A stretch of 64,000 nt of DNA from Sphingomonas sp. JC676 (GCF_014489075.1 NZ_JACTGR010000007.1:62001-126000), one strand, 5' to 3'. Positions 16,284 to 25,237 are shown, counted from the first letter of the stretch. Translations and numbers: made by a program. The notes: generated from the sequence alone by a model not told the origin.

Positions 16284-16763
16284 ATGCGGTGGGCATTGAT
16301 ACTGGTAGTTGCGATAGGAGGCGCCATCGGCGTGTTGGTGCCCGTGAAGCGCCAGCCTGCACCCGTGATCGCGGTCGCCGAGGCCGGGGCCGTCGAGCCG
16401 CCGGTCGAGACCGTGGTTCGACCGAACAGCAACGGCCATTTCATTACCTTCGCGAAGGTCGATGGCGAGGCGACTCGCTTCGTCGTCGATACCGGTGCCG
16501 ACATGGTCGCGCTGACGATGGAAGATGCCCGCCGCGCCAAGATCGATTTCGATCCCAACCGGTTCGAAGTCGTGGCGCGCGGCGCCTCGGGCGACGTGCT
16601 GGGTCAGAATGTCGTGATCGACGAGATTTCCCTCGACGGCAAGCGCGCCCACGATGTGCATGGCGCGGTGATCCGCGATCTGGACATCTCGCTGCTCGGC
16701 CAGAGCTATTTGCGCCACCTGAAATCGGTTCAGATGAGCGGCGGGGAGATGCGGCTCCGATAA
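16284..16763 (+). CDS. Retropepsin-like aspartic protease (clan AA, membrane-anchored)
   Basis: The 159-residue protein has one N-terminal membrane helix (residues 3-20), a Pro/Ala/Val-rich linker, and a single retropepsin-like domain with FVVDTGADMVALT carrying the catalytic DTGA. A second landmark is SLLGQSYLRHL near the C-terminus. It matches the family I know as TIGR02281-type clan AA proteases, which act as dimers in the periplasm; substrates are unknown. It lies 49 nt after ispG and may share its transcript. Confidence 0.88.
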   Translation: MRWALILVVAIGGAIGVLVPVKRQPAPVIAVAEAGAVEPPVETVVRPNSNGHFITFAKVDGEATRFVVDTGADMVALTMEDARRAKIDFDPNRFEVVARGASGDVLGQNVVIDEISLDGKRAHDVHGAVIRDLDISLLGQSYLRHLKSVQMSGGEMRLR

Positions 16764-16802
16764 GGGTGGCGTGACGCGGTTAGTCCCCGCTATGCGCGAG
16801 GG

Positions 16803-17696
16803 ATGCGCCCCTCCGTCACCTCTGCCCTGCTCGCCGCCGCCGCGGGCATCGCGCTCTATTCGGTGATGGACGCGGTGATGAAGGGGCTGAGCCTAGCCAT
16901 CGGTGCCTATGCCGCGATCTTCTGGCGGCTGGTCGCGGGGGTGGGGATCATGACGCCGATCTTCCTCGCCACCGGTCCGCGCATGCCGGCGCGGCGCATC
17001 CTCAGGGTCCATTTCGTCCGCAGCATGGTCATCGCGGTCATGGCGATCGCATTCTTCTGGGGCATCGCTCGCGTGCCGCTGGCCGAGGCGATCGCGCTCA
17101 CCTTCATCGCCCCGCTGATCGCGCTCGGCCTCGCCGCGATCTTCCTCAAGGAGAAGATCGGCCCCCGCTCGATCCTCGGCTCACTGCTCGGCCTTTCGGG
17201 TGTTGGTATCATCCTGGTCGGCCAGCTCGGCGCGCCGCATCGTCCGGATGCCGCGCTTGGCATGGTAGCGGTGCTCACCTCGGCGGTGTTCTACGCGGTC
17301 AACCTCGTGATCGCGCGCCATCAGGCGCAGCATGCCAAGCCTATCGAGATCGCTTTCTTCCAGAACTGGTTCATTCTCGCCATGTTCTGCCTGCCTGCGC
17401 CCTGGCTGCTGACCGTGCCGACGCCGGGCCAATGGCCGCTGGTGCTGCTGTCTGCGAGCCTTGCCATCGTCTCGCTGCTCCTGCTCTCCTGGGCCTATGC
17501 CCGCGCCGAGGCGCAGGTGCTGCTCACCGTCGAATATACCGCCTTTGTCTGGGCCGCGTTGATGGGCTGGCTGTTCTTCCGCGAGGCGCTGACCCCGGTT
17601 ACGGTCGCTGGGACCTTGCTGATCGTTGCAGGATGCTTGATGGCGGCTCGCGGCCAGCCCGGCCAAGCCGACCCAGTGGAGCCCGCGCTTTCATGA
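16803..17696 (+). CDS. DMT-superfamily transporter (EamA, ten TM)
   Basis: The 297-residue protein shows two EamA repeats totalling ten hydrophobic helices. Characteristic stretches are IFWRLVAG in the first repeat and EYTAFVWAALMGWLFFREALTPVTVAGTLLIVAG at the end of the second (split here: EYTAFVWAALMGW, FFREALTP). It is a metabolite exporter of unknown substrate. The GNAT gene starts within its stop codon (ATGA at 17693-17696). It is the first gene of an EamA-GNAT-SMR-TfoX operon. Confidence 0.92.
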   Translation: MRPSVTSALLAAAAGIALYSVMDAVMKGLSLAIGAYAAIFWRLVAGVGIMTPIFLATGPRMPARRILRVHFVRSMVIAVMAIAFFWGIARVPLAEAIALTFIAPLIALGLAAIFLKEKIGPRSILGSLLGLSGVGIILVGQLGAPHRPDAALGMVAVLTSAVFYAVNLVIARHQAQHAKPIEIAFFQNWFILAMFCLPAPWLLTVPTPGQWPLVLLSASLAIVSLLLLSWAYARAEAQVLLTVEYTAFVWAALMGWLFFREALTPVTVAGTLLIVAGCLMAARGQPGQADPVEPALS

Positions 17697-18172
17697 TCTC
17701 GATCCGTCCCGCTATCCTGACAGACGTGCCGCTGATCCTCCGCCTGGTCCGCGAGCTGGCCGAATTCGAACGCGCGCCGGATGCGGTCGAGGCGACCGAG
17801 CCGATGCTGCAGGCCGCCCTGTTCGGCGAGCGCCCGGCTGCCGAAGCCGTGATCGCGGAGATCGACGGTATTGCGCAGGGCTTCGCGCTGTTCTTCCAGA
17901 ATTTCTCGACCTGGACCGGCCGCCCCGGCATCTATCTCGAGGATCTCTACGTGACGCCGGATGCGCGCGGCGCGGGCGTCGGCACGGCACTGCTTCGCCA
18001 CCTCGCCGGCATCGCGCTCGATCGCGGCTGCAGCCGTTTCGAATGGGCGGTGCTCGACTGGAATACGCCGGCGGTGGATTTCTACCGGTCGATGGGCGCG
18101 GTCGGCATGGACGAATGGACCGTGCAACGCGTCACCGGCGACGCGCTCGTGCAGCTCGCGGGGCGCGGCTGA
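17693..18172 (+). CDS. GNAT-family N-acetyltransferase
   Basis: The 159-residue protein is a complete GNAT domain. The acetyl-CoA loop is readable (VTPDARGAGVGTALLRHLA, about residues 84-102), preceded by the usual strand GIYLEDLYV and followed by WNTPAVDFYRSMGA. The closest type I know is the spermidine/diamine-acetyltransferase-like group, but the substrate cannot be told from sequence alone. It overlaps the upstream transporter gene by 4 nt and the downstream SMR gene by 1 nt. Confidence 0.92.
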   Translation: MISIRPAILTDVPLILRLVRELAEFERAPDAVEATEPMLQAALFGERPAAEAVIAEIDGIAQGFALFFQNFSTWTGRPGIYLEDLYVTPDARGAGVGTALLRHLAGIALDRGCSRFEWAVLDWNTPAVDFYRSMGAVGMDEWTVQRVTGDALVQLAGRG

Positions 18173-18489
18173 TGGCTTGGGCGCTCCTCATCCTGGGCGG
18201 ATTCTTCGAGGTGGGCTTCACCACCTGCCTTCGGTTCGTCGAAGGGTTTCGCAATATTCCCTGGACTTTGGGCTTCCTCGCCTCGGTCGCGCTGTCGATG
18301 GGGTTGCTGGAGGTGGCGGCGCGCAGCATCCCGATGGGCACCGCCTATGCCGTCTGGGGCGGGATCGGTGCGCTCGGCACGGTGATCGTCGGGATGATCT
18401 GGTTCGGCGAGCCGTTCACGGTAATCCGCTCGCTGCTGATCCTCGGCGTGGTGGCCTGCATCGCCGGGCTCAAGATCACGGCGCACTGA
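18172..18489 (+). CDS. Small multidrug resistance family exporter, Gdx/SugE-like
   Basis: The 105-residue protein has four membrane helices and the essential glutamate in helix 1 (GGFFEVGFTTCLRFVEGF; Glu13). The EGF stretch after helix 1 and the WGGIGALGTVIVGMIWFGEP block resemble SugE/Gdx guanidinium exporters more than EmrE-type pumps. SMR proteins work as dual-topology dimers driven by protons. The gene is joined by 1-nt TGATG overlaps to GNAT upstream and TfoX downstream. Confidence 0.88.
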   Translation: MAWALLILGGFFEVGFTTCLRFVEGFRNIPWTLGFLASVALSMGLLEVAARSIPMGTAYAVWGGIGALGTVIVGMIWFGEPFTVIRSLLILGVVACIAGLKITAH

Positions 18490-18860
18490 TGGCGTTCGAC
18501 GCGGGCCTCGTCGAATGGGTGCGGGAAGCGCTGGAGCCGCTCGGCACCGTGACGATGCGCCGGATGATGGGCGGCGCGACGCTCTATCTCGACGGCACGA
18601 TCTTCGCGATCGTCGCCGACGACGAGATCTGGTTCAAGGCCGATGCCGAGAGCAACGCGCTGTGGGACGAGGCCGGATATACCGAGCGCTTCACTGTCAC
18701 CTTCGCCAGCGGCATGGTCGATACGATGAATTATCGCCGCGCCCCGGCCGACGTCTATGACGATCCCGACGCGATGCGCGAATGGGCCGCGCACGGCATC
18801 GCCGCGGGCCAGCGCGCGCCGAAGAAGAAGCCTAGGACGAAGACCCACCCAGCACGTTGA
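18489..18860 (+). CDS. TfoX N-terminal domain protein
   Basis: The 123-residue protein matches the TfoX/Sxy N-terminal domain (LGTVTMRRMMGGATLYLDGTIFAIV, split as VTMRRMMGG and LYLDGTIFAIV; then DEIWFKADAES and FTVTFASGMVDTMNYRRAP). It lacks the C-terminal domain and ends in a Lys-rich tail. Single-domain versions are common in alphaproteobacteria and are not proven competence regulators. It starts in the SMR stop (TGATG), and its last 29 nt overlap the convergent DUF1345 gene. Confidence 0.9.
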   Translation: MAFDAGLVEWVREALEPLGTVTMRRMMGGATLYLDGTIFAIVADDEIWFKADAESNALWDEAGYTERFTVTFASGMVDTMNYRRAPADVYDDPDAMREWAAHGIAAGQRAPKKKPRTKTHPAR

Positions 18861-19491
18861 TCGTAAAGGCGATCACGCCCAGGTTGAACACGAACGCAGC
18901 CAGGCACTGCAGCGTCACGACTTGGCGGATGCGTCCGTTGGTCACGCTCACGTCGCTGGTCTGGAAGGTCATGCCCAGGCAGAAGCCGAAATAGACGAAG
19001 TCCCAATAATCGGGCTCGGACGTCCCGGGAAATTCGAGTCCGCCCTTGTCGCCCCCGGTCTTGGGATCGCTCGAATAGAAGAGGTGCGCATAGTGCACCG
19101 AATAGACCCAGTTGCTGAAGATCCAGCTCAGCACGAGCGTGCCGATGATAAGGATCAGCGTCGGCAGATGCGGCGCCTCGCCCTGCATCAATTCGCTCGC
19201 CACGGCTGCCAGCACCGCCAGGCTTACCGCGGTGCTGAGCAACAGCAGCATCACGCGATTGGCGTCGTTGCGGCGCGCGGATTCGCGCATCTGGTTCGAT
19301 TCATTGCCCAGCATCGGCAAGCAGGCGAGGAGGAACAGCACCGCGCCCAGATCAAAGGCGACCATGGTCCCGAAGCGCCATCCGAACGCGGGGATGGCGA
19401 ACCAGGCCGTGGTGATGGCAACCGTAAGGAAGAACAGGAAGCGCGGAGGGGCGATGACGTTGCCGATGCCGCGCTTGTGTGACTTGCTCAT
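18832..19491 (-). CDS. DUF1345 family membrane protein
   Basis: The 219-residue protein has five to six membrane helices and the DUF1345 signature around EFPGTSEPDYWDFVYFGF, followed by GMTFQTSDVSVTN. The ATG at 19491 (MSKSHKRG) gives the normal family length; the frame stays open much further upstream through two other genes, which is coincidental. Function of the family is unknown. It is convergent with the TfoX gene and follows the 19500 gene after 8 nt. Confidence 0.9.
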   Translation of the reverse strand: MSKSHKRGIGNVIAPPRFLFFLTVAITTAWFAIPAFGWRFGTMVAFDLGAVLFLLACLPMLGNESNQMRESARRNDANRVMLLLLSTAVSLAVLAAVASELMQGEAPHLPTLILIIGTLVLSWIFSNWVYSVHYAHLFYSSDPKTGGDKGGLEFPGTSEPDYWDFVYFGFCLGMTFQTSDVSVTNGRIRQVVTLQCLAAFVFNLGVIAFTINVLGGSSS

Positions 19492-19499
19492 GCCGAAGC

Positions 19500-20264
19500 C
19501 TAGCGCGGCTGGACGCGGGCGACCAGTGCCGGCCGAACGGAGGCGACCAGCGCGACCAGCAGCAGCGCCATCCAGGCATAGCTGTGCGCCTTCATCATCG
19601 TCGGGCTGTGCGGATTGGCTAAGAGGAAACCAATCGAGACGAGCCCGCCCGCGAGCAGCGGACCGGCGGCGACCTTGCCGAGCAAAGGTCCGCGCCACAG
19701 CATCAGGGCGAGCAGAATCTCGCCGAGCCCGAGCAGCGCGAATTTGGGTCGGACGGTCCAGAACAGCGCCTGAAGCAGTTCGGGCGTGCCGGGCAGCGCG
19801 GCCAGGATGCGGAACATCACCAGCCCTTCGGCCTCGTCGAGCAGCCCGGCGAGCAGGACGATGGCGGCCGTCACCAGGGCCAGGCGCGAGGCCTGCCCGC
19901 GCAATGCGAACGCACCCAGAGCGAGGAACGCGGAATAGGCTGGGATAAATCCCAGCAGGTCGAGCCACAATCCGTCGCGCTGTGCCTGAGCGTAGGTGCC
20001 GAGGCACGGCTCGGCGCCGAACAGCGCCCGTACCGCATCCGGCGTGCGGGCGAGTTCGAACGCGATGATCGGGCCGGCGCCGTGCGTATCGCCGCACGCC
20101 ACCAGCCCCGAAATCCAGCCGAACGCGGTGGAGGCAACCAAGGTCGCCAGCCCGGCGAGCGCACAGGCGCGCCAGGCCAGCGTCCCGGTCAGGCGGCCTT
20201 GGCCTTCTCGGCCGCCGCGATCGCTTCGAGCACGGTCCTGCGTGCTTCCTCGGCATCGCCCCAT
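19500..20264 (-). CDS. Membrane protein of unknown family, start uncertain
   Basis: The protein has six or seven hydrophobic helices separated by short loops, and motifs such as LLDEAEGLVMFRILAALPG and ANPHSPTMMKAHSYAWMAL. I do not recognise the family. The start is a problem: the ATG at 20264 and GTG at 20282 lie 76-94 nt inside ppA on the same strand. The first later candidate is TTG at 20141, which would clip the first helix. A CTG start near 20190 would fit the helix best. The stop at 19500 is certain. Confidence 0.6.
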   Translation of the reverse strand: MGRCRGSTQDRARSDRGGREGQGRLTGTLAWRACALAGLATLVASTAFGWISGLVACGDTHGAGPIIAFELARTPDAVRALFGAEPCLGTYAQAQRDGLWLDLLGFIPAYSAFLALGAFALRGQASRLALVTAAIVLLAGLLDEAEGLVMFRILAALPGTPELLQALFWTVRPKFALLGLGEILLALMLWRGPLLGKVAAGPLLAGGLVSIGFLLANPHSPTMMKAHSYAWMALLLVALVASVRPALVARVQPR

Positions 20265-20728
20265 TGGCCGATGCGCACCCACTTCTCGGACTCCAGGTCC
20301 TTGTAGTGCTTGAAGAAATGCTCGATCTGCTGGAGCACGATCGACGGCAGATCGCCGCGTTCGCCCACATCCGAGTAATAAGGGAAGGTGGTGTCGACGG
20401 GGACGCAGATCAGCTTCTCGTCGCCGCCGGCCTCGTCCTCGAGCTTGAGCACGCCGATCGGACGCGCGCGGACGACGCAGCCCGGCACGAACGGCGAGCG
20501 CGAGATCACCAGCGCGTCGAGCGGATCGCCGTCGGGCGAAAGCGTGTGCGGCACGAAGCCGTAATTCGCCGGATACCGCATCGGCGTGTGCAGGATGCGA
20601 TCGACGAACAGCGCGCCGCTGGCCTTATCGAACTCATATTTCACCGGCTCGCCCCCGGTGGGGACCTCGATGATCACGTTCAGGCTGTGCGGCGGATCGT
20701 CGCCGACAGGAATCAAATCGATACGCAT
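20189..20728 (-). CDS. ppa: Inorganic pyrophosphatase (family I)
   Basis: The soluble family I enzyme hydrolyses pyrophosphate to drive biosynthesis. The 179-residue product has all family landmarks: VIEVPTGGEPVKYEFDK, RYPANYGFVPHT, the metal-binding DGDPLDAL, and KLICVP with the downstream DLESEKWV. Length matches bacterial hexameric enzymes. It precedes the unknown membrane protein gene on the same strand. The 33-nt gap to the M61 gene holds a short GCCCCG/CGGGGC hairpin overlapping the M61 stop. Confidence 0.97.
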   Translation of the reverse strand: MRIDLIPVGDDPPHSLNVIIEVPTGGEPVKYEFDKASGALFVDRILHTPMRYPANYGFVPHTLSPDGDPLDALVISRSPFVPGCVVRARPIGVLKLEDEAGGDEKLICVPVDTTFPYYSDVGERGDLPSIVLQQIEHFFKHYKDLESEKWVRIGQWGDAEEARRTVLEAIAAAEKAKAA

Positions 20729-20761
20729 ATTTCTAACCCTGGGTTGGCGTCCGGCCCCGTC

Positions 20762-22657
20762 TCAGCGGGGCTCGAGCAGCTTGTCTAGGCCAGCCTCTCC
20801 TTCGACGGTCTTGACGAGGTGCGGATAGCGCAGGCCCTCGTGATAGTCGATGGCGACTTCGCGGTAGCGATCCCCGCTCTTGAGCAGCAGCTTGATCGGC
20901 TCCTTGCTGCCCTTCGCCGCCTTCACCGCGTCCTTCAACCGGTCGCCGGTATAGCCGCGGCCGTTCACCGCGACGATCTCGTCGCCCAGGTCCATCCCCG
21001 CGTTGAACGCAGCGCTGTCCCAGGTGACGTTGGTGATGCCCTTGGGCCCGATCGTCAGGCCCAGCGAATAAGTGAAGTCGGCCGCGTCCTTGGCGCCGCG
21101 TCCCGCCTTGTTGGGGACGTCGGTATAGACGAGCTTGTAGCCGTTCTTCTCGAAGCCCTTGAGCGGCGCGCGCTCGGTCACCGCGCTCAGCCGCTCGTTG
21201 AGGAAGGACTTCCAGTCCCAGGGCACGACCGAATTGAGCGTGCTCGCGACATCGTCGAGCGTATAGGTCACCTCGCCGAAATCGCCGTCGCGATAGCCGA
21301 AGAAGCTGCGGGCGAAATCGTCGATCGACTTGGTGCCGCCCGACTTCTCGCGGAGAATCGAATCGACTTCCATCCAGACGAGCAGGCCTTCGTTGTAATA
21401 ATCCTCCGAGCGCTGCTGGCTCACCCAGCCCTTGGGCCGGCGCGCGGTGATGACCGGATCGTTGGTGGTGTCGACCAGCGGGCGCCATTCGCGCGCCGGG
21501 CGATTGTCGAGGCTCGCCATGATCGCGGCATAGGCTTCGAGCGTATCGGCCTTGTTCACCAGGCCTGAGCGCGCCTGGAATACATAGCCCCAGAACTGGG
21601 TCTGGCCCTCATAGACCCAGAGCAGCGACCCGCGCATCGGCGTGCGATAGTCGGGGGTCCAGAGATCCGCGCCGCGGCGGAACTTGCCGTCCCAGCTATG
21701 GGTGTATTCGTGCGGCAGCAGGTTGCGGCTGCCCGTATTCTCGTCCCACTTGGTGAAATAGCCGGGGCGGGTGCCGTCTTCCGAGCTGCGGTGATGCTCG
21801 AGCCCGATTCCGCCCAGTTCCTCGCTGATCGAGAGCAGGAAATGGTAATGGTCGTAATGCTGCGTGCCGAAGGTCTTCACGGCCTGCTCGACCAGCCGCT
21901 TGTGCGCCTCGATCTGCTCGGGCTTGGCGTCCAACTCCTCGGGCGAGTCGGCGAAGACGTCGAGCGTGACGCGCGGGCTGAGCTCGATCGGGCGGTAATA
22001 GCGCCCGGCGAGCACCGGCGAATCGACCAGGATCTCATAGGTCGTCTTGTCATAGGTATAGGTCGAACCGGTCGCCTTGGAGGGCAGGCCCGACGCCGCC
22101 GACCAGCCGGTCGGATACTTCACCGTCGCCTGCACCGGGATGCGCCGGGTGAAATAGCCCGCCGGATAGAGGCTCATCGAGTTCCACTGCAGGCTCATCA
22201 TGGCAGGCGTCATCACGATGCGGCCCTGATCGGCGACGGTCGCCGAGATGAACTGGAATTCGAGGTCGAGCTTCTTCGCGCCCGCCGGCACGTCGATATG
22301 GAAGGCGTAGACGTCGACCGGATCGCGCGTCCAGGCGACGCGCTTGCCGTTCGCCCGGATCTGCAGGCCGGCCAGCTTCTCGATCTCGCCACGCGGGCCG
22401 TGATTGCCCGGAAGCCATTTGGGGAAGAGCAGCACCATATGGCCGCTCTTGGCGACGGGGATCACTTCCTTGACGTTGAAGATGCCCTGCTGGGTATTGG
22501 TCGCGTCGATGTCGAGCTGCAGCGTGCCGGGATAGGGGACGTCGCGCGCTTCGGGGATCGTGTTGACCGGCAACACCGGCTGCGGCGCCGAATTCTGTGC
22601 GAGTGCGGGCGCGGTGGTGGCGAGCAGCAGGGCGGCGAGCGGCAGCATGGGCTTCAT
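20762..22657 (-). CDS. M61 family aminopeptidase with PDZ domain
   Basis: The 631-residue precursor has a signal peptide (cleavage near ALAQN), an N-terminal beta domain, and the M61 catalytic domain with the zinc site LLPHEYTHSWDGKFRRGADL (HEYTH, about residues 325-329) plus the downstream ligand in WVYEGQTQFWG. A PDZ domain lies near the C-terminus (TIGPKGITNVTWDSAAFNAG, then GDEIVAVNGRGY). Family members are glycyl aminopeptidases. The ATG at 22657 is preferred to a TTG at 22666. Confidence 0.93.
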   Translation of the reverse strand: MKPMLPLAALLLATTAPALAQNSAPQPVLPVNTIPEARDVPYPGTLQLDIDATNTQQGIFNVKEVIPVAKSGHMVLLFPKWLPGNHGPRGEIEKLAGLQIRANGKRVAWTRDPVDVYAFHIDVPAGAKKLDLEFQFISATVADQGRIVMTPAMMSLQWNSMSLYPAGYFTRRIPVQATVKYPTGWSAASGLPSKATGSTYTYDKTTYEILVDSPVLAGRYYRPIELSPRVTLDVFADSPEELDAKPEQIEAHKRLVEQAVKTFGTQHYDHYHFLLSISEELGGIGLEHHRSSEDGTRPGYFTKWDENTGSRNLLPHEYTHSWDGKFRRGADLWTPDYRTPMRGSLLWVYEGQTQFWGYVFQARSGLVNKADTLEAYAAIMASLDNRPAREWRPLVDTTNDPVITARRPKGWVSQQRSEDYYNEGLLVWMEVDSILREKSGGTKSIDDFARSFFGYRDGDFGEVTYTLDDVASTLNSVVPWDWKSFLNERLSAVTERAPLKGFEKNGYKLVYTDVPNKAGRGAKDAADFTYSLGLTIGPKGITNVTWDSAAFNAGMDLGDEIVAVNGRGYTGDRLKDAVKAAKGSKEPIKLLLKSGDRYREVAIDYHEGLRYPHLVKTVEGEAGLDKLLEPR

Positions 22658-22771
22658 CAAGGACAACCTCTTCGGGTCTGGAGCGACGGGCGGTCATAGG
22701 CCGCAGGTGGGAAGGCGGTAAAGAGCACATCCTTCACCGCTCCCTAACCATTCCGGGCTTAGGTTTCGGGG

Positions 22772-24061
22772 ATGTTTCACGATCCCGAACTGGCGAATTT
22801 GGCCAAGGCCGACCCGCGTCCGCGCTCGGCGGTCAGCGCTGGTGTGGGATTCGCCGGGCTGGTGGGGATGACCGGCTGGATCGTCGCCGCGCACCTGCTC
22901 GGGCTCGACGGCCCCTACGCGGCTTTGATCAACGTCCTCGCCTGCGCGCTGCCGATGGTGCTGTGGTCGCTGCTTGTCGATAAGGTCCATCGCAACCCCT
23001 CGACCGGCATCGACTGGCAGGTGGTGCGGCCCTGGCGCGAGACGCTCGACCTGTCGGTGACCAAGCTTGCTGGGCTCTGGCTCACCTGGGGCGGGATCGC
23101 CGCAATCTATGCGCTCGGCCGCTTCTGGTGGGAAACCCGCTACGCCAATTTCCCGTTCGCGATGTGGTGCTTCAGCGTCGCTGCGCCGGCGCTATTCCTG
23201 CTCTCCATTCCCTATGTCCTCTGGCTCGACCGGCGGCTGGTGCAGCCGCGCGACGGCGCCTGGCATCTCGGCGCCTGGCTGATGGGATCGAGCGACGCGA
23301 TCGACAAGGACGCGATCTGGAACCATCTGCGCAGCTGGACGGTGAAGGGCTTCTTCCTCGCCTTCATGCTCTCGATCGTGCCGCCGGGCTTCGGCGAGTT
23401 CGTATCGGCAGATTATAGCCAGGTGTGGCGCGATCCGGTGGCGCTGGCGAACACCTGCATCACCTTCATGTTCCTGGTCGACGTCGCCTTCGCGACCGCC
23501 GGCTACATCCTCACCTTCCGCCCACTCGATTCGCACATCCGTACCGCCAATCCCTATGCCGGCGCCTGGGCGGCGGCCTTGATCTGCTACCCGCCCTTCG
23601 TGCTGATGGCCGATGGCGGGCCGCTGGACTATCACCAGGGCTCGGCCGACTGGACCTATTGGTATGCGGGCCATCCCTGGCTGCTCGGCGCGATCGGTGT
23701 GGTGCTGGTGGGGCTCACCGCCATCTATGCCTGGGCGACGGTCGCGTTCGGCATGCGCTTCTCGAACCTCACGCATCGCGGCGTGCTGACGCATGGGCCG
23801 TACGCGTGGAGCCGCCACCCGGCCTATCTCTCCAAGAACCTGTTCTGGTGGCTCTCGACCTTGCCGTTCTTGGCGACTACGGGCTGGGTCGACGGCATTC
23901 GCAACGGCGCGGTGATGGCGTGCGTCAGCGGCGTCTATTACTGGCGTGCGCGGACCGAGGAGAAGCATCTCGGCGCCGATCCGGCCTATCGCGACTATAG
24001 CGACTGGATGGCGCGCAACGGGGCCGTGTCGCGGTTTTTCCGGTGGGTGCTGCGGAAATAA
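22772..24061 (+). CDS. Isoprenylcysteine carboxyl methyltransferase-like membrane protein
   Basis: The 429-residue protein is a polytopic membrane protein with about nine hydrophobic segments. The C-terminal 120 residues resemble the ICMT/PEMT methyltransferase core (HGPYAWSRHPAYLSKNLFWWL and RARTEEKHLGADPAYRDY), where the His/Arg/Glu residues bind S-adenosylmethionine. The longer N-terminal half is not recognisable to me. Methylation substrate is unknown. It is followed by a dispersed repeat rather than a linked gene. Confidence 0.82.
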   Translation: MFHDPELANLAKADPRPRSAVSAGVGFAGLVGMTGWIVAAHLLGLDGPYAALINVLACALPMVLWSLLVDKVHRNPSTGIDWQVVRPWRETLDLSVTKLAGLWLTWGGIAAIYALGRFWWETRYANFPFAMWCFSVAAPALFLLSIPYVLWLDRRLVQPRDGAWHLGAWLMGSSDAIDKDAIWNHLRSWTVKGFFLAFMLSIVPPGFGEFVSADYSQVWRDPVALANTCITFMFLVDVAFATAGYILTFRPLDSHIRTANPYAGAWAAALICYPPFVLMADGGPLDYHQGSADWTYWYAGHPWLLGAIGVVLVGLTAIYAWATVAFGMRFSNLTHRGVLTHGPYAWSRHPAYLSKNLFWWLSTLPFLATTGWVDGIRNGAVMACVSGVYYWRARTEEKHLGADPAYRDYSDWMARNGAVSRFFRWVLRK

Positions 24062-24120
24062 TGCGAAACCGGGAAATCCCCAGATTTCAGAGCTTTAGGG
24101 GCGCGTTCGGTCGACTGCGA

Positions 24121-24242
24121 AGTTGACACGGTTGACACCTGCTATGTCGAAAAATCTTCCTTCCCGAAATTCGGGGCTTTTGGGACTTCGACGATGAGAA
24201 AGAGCGGGTCCTTCGATCGGCTTTGAAATCCTACATTGCAAG
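24121..24242 (-). repeat. Dispersed 120-bp repeat, copy B (inverted)
   Basis: This is the inverted partner of 8929-9048, about 15 kb away. On the minus strand it starts with TTGCAATGTAGGATTTCAA and ends with GTGTCAACCGTGTCAACT, as copy A does on the plus strand. The central CCCGAA/TTCGGG dyad is kept although the bases between differ. It occupies much of the 261-nt gap between the methyltransferase and SGNH genes. No terminal repeats or target duplication were seen. Confidence 0.85.
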
Positions 24243-24322
24243 GTGGGGAGCGCCGCCAACGACCGAGATTGCGAAGGCGCGCGGTTCGGCTAGGTTTTCG
24301 CGAAGACATTCGCGGAGTGGAA

Positions 24323-25186
24323 ATGAAGATCGCCATCGCACTGTCGGGACTGGTCGCGATGTTGGCGGCCGCGCCGCTCCATGCCCAGGAAAGCCCGGCG
24401 ACCTCGCCGCCGCGCACGCTGGACGACATACCGTGTCCGCCGATGCCGGTGATCAGCCCCGAGCGGATGACCCTGATCGTCGAACCCGAGCCCCACATCG
24501 CGAAGCTGCCGCCGGCAAGCGAGACGGACCGCGCCAGTTACGCGCGCTGGTCGAAGATCGATCCCGAAGGCGTGTGCTGGTATCGCGAGGCGAACCGGTC
24601 GCTGCCGCCCGCCACAGATCACCGCGTCGTCTTCCTGGGGGATTCGATAACCGAATCCTGGAAGCCGTCCATTCCCGCGTTCTTCACCGGCGACGTGCTG
24701 GATCGCGGGGTCTCGGGGGAGACGACCACGCAGATGCTGGCGCGCTTCCGTACCGACGTGATCGACCTGCATCCCGCGGTCGTCCACATCCTCGGCGGCA
24801 TCAACGACATCCACAGCCCGCCCGGCACCGCGCTGACCCGGTCGAACATCGAATCCATGGTCGAGTTGGCGCGGGCGCGCGGGATCACGGTGATCCTGGG
24901 CGCGGTCACGCCGTCCTCCTTGTTCCGGGGTTCGCTCGACAAGGCTTTCGGTGCGCATATCGTCTGGCTCAATCACTGGCTGCGCGACTATGCCGGGAAG
25001 AACGGCCTGATCTATGTCGACTATCACGGGCCGCTTGAGGACGGGAAACTCGGGATACGGGACGGCCTGTCCAATGACGGCCTCCATCCCAATCGACGGG
25101 GCTTCGAGATCATGACCCCGTTGGCGCGGGCGGCCGTCGATCGCGCGCTCAAGAGCCGGACTTCACCTCTTCGTAGACCCGGGTGA
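24323..25186 (+). CDS. Exported SGNH/GDSL-family hydrolase
   Basis: The 287-residue precursor has a signal peptide (cleavage near PLHAQE) and the SGNH blocks: FLGDSITESW (nucleophile Ser), GVSGETTTQM, LGGINDIHSP (block III) and DGLHPNRRGFEIM (Asp-His). It is a secreted or periplasmic esterase/lipase of unknown substrate; the family often deacetylates sugars. The last residues (RTSPLRRPG) are read from bases that look like the antisense of a decayed gshA tail, so the C-terminus may have been extended secondarily. Confidence 0.9.
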   Translation: MKIAIALSGLVAMLAAAPLHAQESPATSPPRTLDDIPCPPMPVISPERMTLIVEPEPHIAKLPPASETDRASYARWSKIDPEGVCWYREANRSLPPATDHRVVFLGDSITESWKPSIPAFFTGDVLDRGVSGETTTQMLARFRTDVIDLHPAVVHILGGINDIHSPPGTALTRSNIESMVELARARGITVILGAVTPSSLFRGSLDKAFGAHIVWLNHWLRDYAGKNGLIYVDYHGPLEDGKLGIRDGLSNDGLHPNRRGFEIMTPLARAAVDRALKSRTSPLRRPG

Positions 25187-25214
25187 AGTCCTTCCACTCT
25201 TCATTGCGGCGGTC
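25149..25214 (-). pseudogene. Remnant of a gshA 3' end
   Basis: Read on the minus strand this segment gives DRRNEEWKDFTRVYEEVK and then a stop a few codons on. The real gshA 313 nt away ends DRFNGEWNGDISRVYEEAKF. The two align with a one-codon gap, and the DNA CCTCTTCGTA is shared. No other part of a second gshA is visible, so this is a fragment, left by a duplication or by insertion of the material between the two copies. It overlaps the end of the SGNH gene. Confidence 0.6.
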
Positions 25215-25237
25215 GCAAAATGGTGGATCATCGTGCG

